Shown: positions 55,381 through 64,000 of the stretch, in pieces
Layout: each line of letters opens with the position of its first letter
Numbering within the stretch: position 1 is the first letter of the stretch
Assembly (NCBI GenBank): GCA_021613335.1
Contig: JAJTWR010000458.1
Location: forward strand, 883,501 to 947,500
From: Whitmania pigra
Taxonomy: Eukaryota > Annelida > Clitellata > Hirudinida > Haemopidae
Length of the DNA stretch: 64,000 bases
Direction of reading: 5' to 3'
Program-made: the position numbers and the translations under genes
The notes under the pieces: model-generated
The model's input: only the letters and a program-made list of their open reading frames with translations
Database searches by the model: none
Told to the model about the DNA's origin: nothing

Positions 55381-58287
55381 TTAGGAAGGGACGTTGTGTT
55401 TTGGTTAATGGACGAGTCGCCAAAAATTAAATAATTTACACATATACCAAATATTTGTTTAGAATAATAAAATAAATTATTTGTATTTTAAATGCAACAT
55501 TTTATTAAAAAATAAGCAAGTCAAATTTCATTTTTATTTTTTATTTCATAACGTTCATATTTCTAGCTTGTGGCTTATACTATAAATAAAATTAGAAATT
55601 ATGTTACAATTAAAAATATCCTAAGCAAAAAAATTAATAATTTATAGTTTATCTTTAATTCATTGAGTACAAGTAAATGATTGATTGACGCAGAATTATC
55701 CATACTTATCGCAATATTACAGTTTCATCTTTTTCTTTATTTATGATTTATAAAAAGATTTAAGTAAAATCATAGTCGCATAAATCCTGAAATAAATCTC
55801 TCATTATCACATGATTCCTTTTGAGTGTAAGGTTGAAAGTAATAGTGTATTAAAAGATTATCAATGATCGCAAAATAATAAAGGCATTAAAACATTTCCC
55901 ACCACACTCCTGCAACAAAACATGGCTTCTTGAGAAAGGATCTATAGAATCAAATCATCTCCTTAACAAAAAGAAATGCAACAGGTTGAGCTAACGGCCT
56001 CTCAATTTTTTGTTTGTCTCCATGAGAAACAATATCATCGACAATCGTATCAAGACCATTACATAATGCGTGTTCTACAAATAACCCCATTATCTAACCA
56101 TCACAGAGTCATCATCATTCAAAGTCATTATTATTATTTTAATAATATTGTTATTTGCTTAAATTATAGATTTTATTATTTTCTTTGGGTATTGCAAATG
56201 TTATTTTTCTTTATTTTGTTATAGCAAGTAAAAAGTGGGTTATATAGGGAGCCTCGGCTTACAAGATCCGGAGCAGAGAGAAACTAGCGCGTGAAAGGCA
56301 TGATTAGTATTTTGATAGTTATTTCTGAAGTTAATTTTAAAGGATTCATGACGCGATTATTATAGACTCGTTACAAACAAATGACAAGAAGCGCATTTTT
56401 TTAATAATAAGTTTTTACCAAAAATTATAAGTTTATGGTAAGAGGTTTAGTCGCATAACATCTATAAAAAAATGCAATTTTAGGAAATTTGTGCCGACAA
56501 CCACCGCGGTATATTCACGCGACTGAACAAGCTCAGCTTCGTGAATTTCTTCACTGTCTTTTTTGTGACCTTTGAAAACTTGCAAGTGAGTGTGGCTTTA
56601 AAAATAATAACAATAATATCCAAATTAGCTTTTCATTGCCGGTCATTTATTACTTATAGTTTTACAAACTCTTCTCTTATATACGCCTTGTTTGGCCACA
56701 TATTTTGCAGGATCAATATTGATCGATGTGTTACTGATATTAACAATGGTTAAGGCATCATGATGTTGATCTGTTCGAATAATGTGTACACCTGGAAAGT
56801 TATTTTGGAAGGAAAGTTTTGAGGTGGAACGTACAACACCTGCATCTCCAACTTTTTCATCTTCTGAGCTTCGCTACCTCAAATACAACTGCAATCTATT
56901 TTTAGACTCACTAGTCAGTCATGATACCTACACCCGTTAAAGTAATACAACTAATTGCAACATGAAGGGATAGCATGAGTTTTACGATGCTTTAACTCGT
57001 GTGTTTTAGAAATATGTTATCTGAAGAATGCGCTTCTTGTCATTTGTTTGACCTTATTTCATTGCAAAAAATTACATTCCTAGTTATAATTGAGGCTTAA
57101 TAAATATATAACTTATAAATTATGCTTCTGAATTAAACCGACATTCAGACTATCTAAAATATCCTGCCAACTAATTGCTTCAAAAGGTCAGTGACTGCGG
57201 TGATGACGATGATGGTTATGTTGATGATATTAATAGAATTGAAGGCGATTTTTTTATTGGTAGGAGTTGGGGCGGAGTCTAGGTTCGAGATGATATCGAG
57301 GGCTCGTGGGCTTGTTTTTTGTTTGTTTTTTTGAGTAAATTAAAGTCATTAGACGAAGACATGATGTTGAAAGCTCGAATTTACAACTGTTGCCATGACT
57401 TTAAATTTAATAAAAAAAAAAAAAAGAAATAAAATCTTCAATTTTTATAAAGAAATACCCCAGGGCCTTTATTTTCTAGCATTTTGTGCGTTTTGACATT
57501 TTTCTTACATTTCTTTCTACAACATCTGCCACGTTCATCTTGTCAAGCTAGAGAGTCGAAAACAGTTTTTATTATAACTCGTGTTTAGAAAGAGAGATAT
57601 TTGGATAGATGAATCGATTGAGTGGAAAGAAGCTAATAGAGTATTTTATGGTGAATTTTAACTCAAATATTTAAAATTTTAAATGCCAGTTCTCATGAAA
57701 TTACCAATCCATTACGATTTTTGCTGTTCCATATTAATCCTTCAATGGCATATCATAAGAATTTCAACACGATTTAACCCTCGAATTCTCAAAGCCGTTA
57801 CAAACAATTAAATTCAAATTGTGTTTCAAATGATCATTATCATAACCCCAACGACCTTCATCGTGGCTGAGCTAATAATGTGTTCGATTACAGACATCTT
57901 TTCGTATTTTCTCAAGCTCTCGAGCGCCATCTTTCATGACAAAAAAAGAAAAAGTGCTTCTTTTATAATGCAAATTCGAGATTATTCTTTGATTTTGATA
58001 TTGTGTGTGCACATTTCATGAGGGTACTTGCAGTGTTTACACGAGGCACAATCGACATTCAAATTATATTATAAGTTATCATCGATGAAAGACAAACTCA
58101 GACGACGATAACCATTGATTAATTAAAATTAATTACCAATTTATTTTTATTTTAAATAAGAAAATCTAACACCAGGTAAGAAAATATAGGACAAAACATC
58201 TGCAGAAAAGTATCTGAAATCTTTTGGCAAACAAAGAAGAGCAACGAGTTGAATATCTTGAAGACAACAAAGGCGTCATAACCAACC
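55381..58287. other. Intergenic between RPL40 and ATP1A
   Basis: About 2.9 kb of AT-rich DNA with the RPL40 promoter on the left and the ATP1A 5' flank and leader on the right. It contains a 24 bp inverted repeat pair (56,374 and 57,027, listed separately) and a poly-A run near 57,412-57,424. Several short open frames show no family resemblance. No RNA gene was recognised. Confidence 0.5.
56374..57050. repeat. Inverted-repeat element, 677 bp
   Basis: A perfect 24 bp inverted repeat, left arm 56,374-56,397 (containing ATGACAAGAAGCGCATT) and right arm 57,027-57,050. The interior is AT-rich with no frame of note. It could be a MITE or foldback element. No clear target duplication touches the arms, so the true ends are uncertain. 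Confidence 0.6.
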
Positions 58288-61200
58288 ATGGGTTACGGGG
58301 ATGGAAAGAAGAAGGAATTGAAGAGGAAGAAGTCGAAAAAGGAGAAAATGCAGGAGAAGAAACTCGAAATGGATGATCTCAAGAAAGAAGTTGATATGGT
58401 GAGTTCCACCTTTTCGTCACCATCATCAACACCATCACCACATCCATCATCATCAGCATCATCTTCGTCGCCGCCGTCGTCGGATAGACGACGATATCCC
58501 TTATAGGAACGACACTAGCGTCAGGTTATTACGACCTTGTTTCTTGAGTTAGGTTGGTAACATAAAAAATTCATCATTTCTGCATTATTAAAACACTCAA
58601 AAAATAATTCCCACTTTGTTCTTGGAGTGATGTGGATTGTGCGGGAAAATATTTTTAAAAATCTTTAAATTATTTGTTACTTGCACTCAATTTAGTCTTC
58701 AGTATAAATGTAGTGTAACAAATATAATGTAATCTTCTCTGATCGGGTGATTTTTTTCAAAAGATGTTCGTCCCAACATTTCTCATTTCTCATCTTTTGT
58801 TCTTTTTTTTTTTCAATTTGCTGATCTTGGCAAATCAGAGCACAGACGAACATCGGAAAACGAAGAACCAAGACTTGAAAATTCCGCCGCTGTATTTTTA
58901 TGTTTGAGTTTTTTATCCGACCAAATCTTTTATTTTTCCAACACCCTTTTATGTCAGTTGATGTTTCCAGGATCTTTTTCCATTTCAAAATCTCTGCTCA
59001 TATTGCTTATCATCACATTTGACATCATATTTGCGTCACATTCACCATATTTGAGGTGAAAGGCATCTTTATAACCGAACACTTTCACCATCATCTGTTG
59101 CATTCACCAATATTGTCTTCACCGATATGCAATCCATCAAATACGCTTTTTATCCTTTCATTATTCTCTTATTCAAGATAGCGATTTATCAGTACACAAT
59201 TCAATATATAATTGTATTCCAGTATCACATCCATCATCGTCGTCATCATTATCTAATCATGTAATCATGTTCAGGAGCATTGGACACCGGCTTCTAAATG
59301 CTTCCTAAATTCAAAAAGCAGGTTCGAATTAGGATCAGAATGAAGAGGTGATAATGGTGCGGAATCCATAAGATGTTTTGAGACTTCCCATCCATCTATG
59401 ATTTTTAGATAACAATTATTGAAGAATTGTTTTTATTGTTTTATTTAGAAATTTTTTTTTTATAATCATCACGACAATCCTCCATAATACCTGCACATTA
59501 TTGTTATTATTTGTCCTCAAATTAACGGGAAGACGAGCAGATAAACATGGTGGAATTTCTAATTTCCGTTTGATTCCCACTTGTTGTGGAGTATTGAACA
59601 CTTCACTTGATCTCTCTCAATGAGCCCATTTCCATCTGGAAATGATATATTGACTTTTGTCAATATTTGTCCAAATGGAATGTAAATAATATAAAAATGT
59701 AGAATGCTTCAAGTATTTTCGCGACAGTCACCTGTTGTTGAGGTTGTTGCAACGATATCTTTGTTAAATATTTGAATTTCTATTCTAAATTATTACTAGC
59801 TTTGTTTTTAAAATTACTACAATATAATTATTTTTGTTAACATACAAGATCATATTAGGCTAATAGTAAATCATAATAAACTTCTTTGTTCCAGGATGAA
59901 CATCGGATAACAATGGACGAACTTACTCAAAGGCTTGGGACAAACGTAGACAATGTGGGTTATGCTGCCACTTTTCTTCTGAATTATGATATTTAACTCT
60001 GCACGAGTGGTAAATGACAAAGCTAATTACTTCTTGCCACGCATTCGCTTTGAAAATAATTAACTACCTCGATATCCAGCTTGCAAGTGACGGCCCACTT
60101 GTTTATGTAAACAATAGGAGCCCAATAAGCAAGCAAAAGTGATCGTAAAAAAGTAACGCTAATTTTCGAATGGAAATTATAGTTGTTTTAGAAATAATAG
60201 TACTGAAATTAACAATAATCACATGAATCTCATGCTATACGACTAACCCAGGGCCTAACTCTTCAAAAAGTGAAAGAAATACAAGCCAGGGATGGCCCGA
60301 ACGCCCTCACACCCCCCAGAACCATCCCAGAATGGGTGAAATTCTGCAAGCAGCTTTTTGGTGGGTTTTCAATTCTTCTGTGGATTGGAGCAATCCTCTG
60401 CTTCATCGCCTACTCAATCCAGGTGTCAACTTCTGACGAAGCGTCTGGAGATAACGTGAGAATTATATTTACCACTTCGTATTAGCACCGATTTCGATTT
60501 GTAGAAAAGCATAAAGGAAGTGCAATGTATGATATATAGTTGCTACATTGTTATTGCTGTTGTTAGTTTAGAAAACAATTTAATCCGCATTCACTAATAT
60601 ATGACACAATTTTAAAGCATATTTAATACCATAATTCTCGTGTAATTTTTAAATAATTCAAGCAAATTGAATTGAGTTTTCTTGGCTGACATTTTTTGTT
60701 TTAAGCTCTACTTGGGCATCGTACTGACGGTGGTGGTTGTGGTGACTGGTTGCTTCTCTTATTATCAAGAGGCCAAAAGTTCAAAGATCATGGAGTCCTT
60801 TAAAAATCTTATACCAAGGGTTAGGAAACCACGATGATAAGGATGATGATGATGACGACGACGATGATGATCGATGATGAATAATAATGTTAATGTCGAC
60901 GACTATGATTGCGAAGATTATGGTCGTGATTTTGATAAACGCCCTCGATTTGATCATTACAATCGTGAAAATATGGCTTCCATTATAAACAATGTTATTG
61001 TCATTATCACCATCTACAGCTTCAAGTACTGGCTTTATATTTATTACATTTTAACTGATATATATATATTTTTTAATTATATTAGTTTACCGAGTTTAGC
61101 ATTTAAATAAATTTGTTCCGGCATTGAAACAACCATGTTTCAACTTAAAAGTCTCCTTTTAATCAAGTTGAACTTTAAAATCAAACTTTGGACTTTCTTC

Positions 61201-63461
61201 TCATTAATTTGTCTCTTTCGATGAGCGATTTCCTCGTGGTTGTTGTCCATGTTGTCCTGATAAAATATTTTACAAAATATCATGAAAAATATCATATAAC
61301 ATACCGCATACAACATTTCCCACTTTTAAACATCATCGATAAACAACAAAATCATTTTTTTTTAATGGAAAATGGCGTTCTTATTTTCTCACCAAATAAG
61401 TGAACTTTAATAAGCTTACGTAACAAGTAACTTTAAACAAAAATTATTTACGCAACAAAGACATGGCAGCTAAATACATGCACTTGTTCACTTAACAACA
61501 ACAACGTTATTATGAATGGTCATTGAATTGATGATAATTGTAAATTCACTTGCAACATGTTTACAGTTTGCAGTGGTCGTGAGAGAAGGCATCAAATACA
61601 ACGTCCACGCTGAGGAACTCGTTGTTGGCGACATTATTGAGGTCAAGTTCGGTGACCTCATTCCTGCTGATATACGCATCATCGACGCCCATGGATTAAA
61701 GGTCAATCCCCACTTAATTATGCTTTCTAATGTTTACAAATTATATTCGTTACAATTACGATTTATTATTTTCCATTTAGATAGAGTCATATATTGTCAT
61801 GAATTGATGTCAATTTTAAATAATTTTATTTTTAATTCCTGTAGCTCATCGTCGTGTGAGTGAAATTTGTTTTTGCCTCAATCAGGTTGACAACTCCTCT
61901 CTGACAGGTGAATCAGAACCACAAAGCAGGTCTGCAGAGTTCACTCACGACAATCCGCTGGAGACGAAGAATCTTGCATTCTTTTCAACAAATGCCGTCG
62001 AAGGTAACTAATAATAATTAAATTATTAACAATTAATTAATCGGATTAGGTGATAATATCAATTATCTTCCAAATTATTTCTTCCTGTAAAATATTAACT
62101 CAAAAACAGCGTTATTTATAACGTCTATTATTTACGTAAAGTGCCACGAGCGATTAGAAATTCGAATGCAGACCAAACTACAACCCGTATTCAGGGAACG
62201 GACGGGGCGTGGTCATATCGACAGGTGACAGGACAGTCATGGGTCGCATAGCCAACCTGGCCAGTGGCCTCGATACAGGGAAGACTCCGATTGCCCGTGA
62301 AATCGAACATTTCATCAAACTGATCACAGGAGTGGCCGTGTTTCTAGGAGTCAGTTTCTTTGTCATTGCATTCATACTGGGCTATGATTGGTTGGATGCC
62401 GTCATCTTCCTCATTGGCATCATTGTAGCCAATGTTCCTGAAGGACTTCTGGCCACTGTAACGGTTGGTGAAATAGGCAGTAGTTTCACATTATTAAATT
62501 GCAATGTTATTACTGATGATAAAAATAATTTTTTTAATTTGAAGATGTGCTAATGAAGCTTTAGAATCTGTCGATTAAGCAAAATGTTGCAGATGAAAGA
62601 TTATAAACGTTGAAAAAAATGTTTAAAAGAAAATGCGTAATCAGTTTTAATGTGCAGAATTTAGCCGCCACTGCACTAAATTAGATTCCTTAAGTCGTTA
62701 AAATCAAATTACAAATAAATTTTAAATTTTGTTTAAATTCATTTGTTTACAGGTATGCTTGAGTCTAACAGCAAAGCGCATGGCCATTAAGAACTGTCTC
62801 GTCAAGAACTTGGAGGCAGTAGAAACCCTGGGATCAACTTCGACCATCTGCTCCGACAAAACAGGCACATTGACCCAGAACAGGATGACAGTGGCACACA
62901 TGTGGTTTGATGAACAGATCGTCGAAGCGAGGATGAGTGAAGACAGACAAAGTACGTTTGAGGATGGATGATCACGAGTGATTCTTACTTCCGACATTAG
63001 TGCAGACTTTAATGATGATGATGATGATGATAAAGGTTATGATAATGATTTGTCGTTCTCGTTGTTAAGGTTATTGTGCTATCCCGAAGCGTATTCATTT
63101 AGATCCTTTGGTAATATTTTAGCGATTTAATGTTGTTTACAACATTAAATTTTTTTTATGTTCGACTCAGAAAGCATTTGAGTGATATTCTCGTTTTATA
63201 GTGTTTTTCAGGTTCCAAACGAGCTGTAAAAAATTGAAGTTAAATTTAAAACTTAATTCTGATACAAAATAAGAATCGCTACAAGTATCAACAAGAATCA
63301 ATAAAAGGATTACACGAATTAAAATAATATGTTTAATTTTAATCGGAAGATGTCGACTACGATGAAAATTCTCCCACGTGGCAAGCTCTGGCAAGAGTGG
63401 CTACGCTGTGCAATAGGGCTGAGTTCAAACCCGGTCAGGAGAACATTCCAGTCATCAAAAG
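58288..63461 (+). CDS. ATP1A: Na+/K+-ATPase alpha subunit (3' partial)
   Basis: Nine exons in the window: 58288-58398, 59895-59954, 60252-60455, 60706-60819, 61567-61701, 61886-62003, 62195-62463, 62753-62952, 63350-63461; later exons lie beyond 64,000. A P-type ATPase of the plasma membrane that exports three Na+ and imports two K+ per ATP. Seen: a Lys-rich N-terminus ending [28 protein letters not shown]1 [20 protein letters not shown]2 [20 protein letters not shown]; the actuator-domain loop SLTGESEP; M4 ion site [14 protein letters not shown]; the phosphorylated Asp in [15 protein letters not shown]. All cross-exon phases agree. Residues bordering the M1-M2 loop are Gln and Asn, as in ouabain-sensitive alpha subunits. 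Acceptor at 63,349 is weak in pyrimidines. Confidence 0.95.
58399..59894 (+). other. ATP1A intron 1
   Basis: About 1.5 kb, the largest ATP1A intron seen. It starts with short CAT/TCA/GCC trinucleotide runs (58,420-58,490) and is otherwise AT-rich. Position 1 of this gene is a usual place for enhancers, but nothing specific was recognised. Confidence 0.6.
60835..60882 (+). repeat. GAT/GAC microsatellite in an ATP1A intron
   Basis: GATGATGATGATGACGACGACG-type run just after exon 4. Similar short GAT runs recur at about 63,012-63,036 and 63,793-63,826 in later introns of the same gene. Confidence 0.8.
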
Positions 63462-64000
63462 GTAACCAGTTCTCTGAAGCTTATTTGTATTCAAATTAGT
63501 TAAACTTATTTTCAGTTAATGGTATTTGTTTTGTTATTAAATTATGTCGTTAAACTTTATGTGAAATAAAACTTTATTTATATGTTAACTTATTTATTGT
63601 TATTGTACAGAGCTGCTTTATAATCTAACTTATTTATTTAGTTAATAATTCTTTGTTCAGTCTGATGTTAATTTATTAATTTTATCCAAAAAAAATCTTT
63701 GAGAAAAATAAAGCTGATGCACTCCTGCTTTGTGCATTGCTGATAAGGATGATAACCTTTATTTGAAAGTATTTCTTTCATCATATGAACTCATGACGAC
63801 GACGACGACGACGACGATGATGACGCCTTGTTTTTTTACTGTTCACTCACTTTACGTTTACCAGTTAATTGAAAAAATTCCTTTTGTGTGAAGTAACATA
63901 AAATTATTGTACGTCATGTTGTAATGGAATGTGGAAATAATGACCACCGCATGAAAGATACGCTGTTGTCATAGTGATGGCAATGCGATGAGGATTGTTT
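63462..64000 (+). other. ATP1A intron 9, runs off the window
   Basis: AT-rich intron sequence with a GAC/GAT microsatellite near 63,793-63,826. No further ATP1A exon was recognised before the window end. Confidence 0.7.

Overview
The window is nuclear DNA from an animal. Genes are split into many short exons with GT-AG introns, the base composition is AT-rich, the gene content is metazoan (Na+/K+-ATPase alpha, DRG1, NEK kinase, thrombospondin type-1 exons), and hAT, Ty3/gypsy and tRNA-derived SINE elements sit in introns and between genes. Compact genes, short introns and frequent GTTAGT/GTTGGT splice donors would suit an ascidian tunicate or a similar small-genome invertebrate, but no single sequence proves the species.

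The left third (166-19,659, + strand) is one giant gene whose 5' end lies outside the window. I could join 65 exons into one uninterrupted frame of about 3,538 codons: 38 thrombospondin type-1 (TSP1) modules, one per exon and all flanked by phase-1 introns; a C-type lectin domain; then 17 diverged, very basic TSP1-like modules separated by acidic linkers, several of them on 17-41 nt micro-exons; and a final 830 nt exon. The modules keep the WxxWxxW face but only two cysteines. In the first 19 modules two exon types alternate strictly. This gene is the most unusual thing in the window.

The rest carries housekeeping genes. Going right: a NEK1/3/5-type kinase (-, 21,382-25,710); a block of hAT transposon debris (26,519-29,240); CRLS1 cardiolipin synthase (+, 29,499-32,930) with a transposon in an intron; MRPL14 (-) and MRPL38 (-); an SLC9B/NHA-type Na+/H+ antiporter (+, 37,398-39,819); DRG1 (-, 40,863-44,223); a young non-autonomous hAT element; an older hAT element split by a full Ty3/gypsy retrotransposon with identical LTRs (45,939-51,528); a second SLC9B paralogue (+, 52,005-54,490); RPL40/UBA52 (-, 54,689-55,204); an empty stretch holding a foldback-like inverted repeat; and the first nine exons of a Na+/K+-ATPase alpha subunit gene (+, 58,288 onward).

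For NEK, CRLS1, MRPL14, MRPL38, both SLC9B genes, DRG1 and RPL40 the joined exon lengths are an exact multiple of three and give a protein near the family's usual length, so these models should be close to right. The neighbours do not form a pathway. They are independent genes in convergent pairs (CRLS1/MRPL14, SLC9B copy 2/RPL40, SLC9B copy 1/DRG1) and a divergent pair (MRPL38/SLC9B copy 1).
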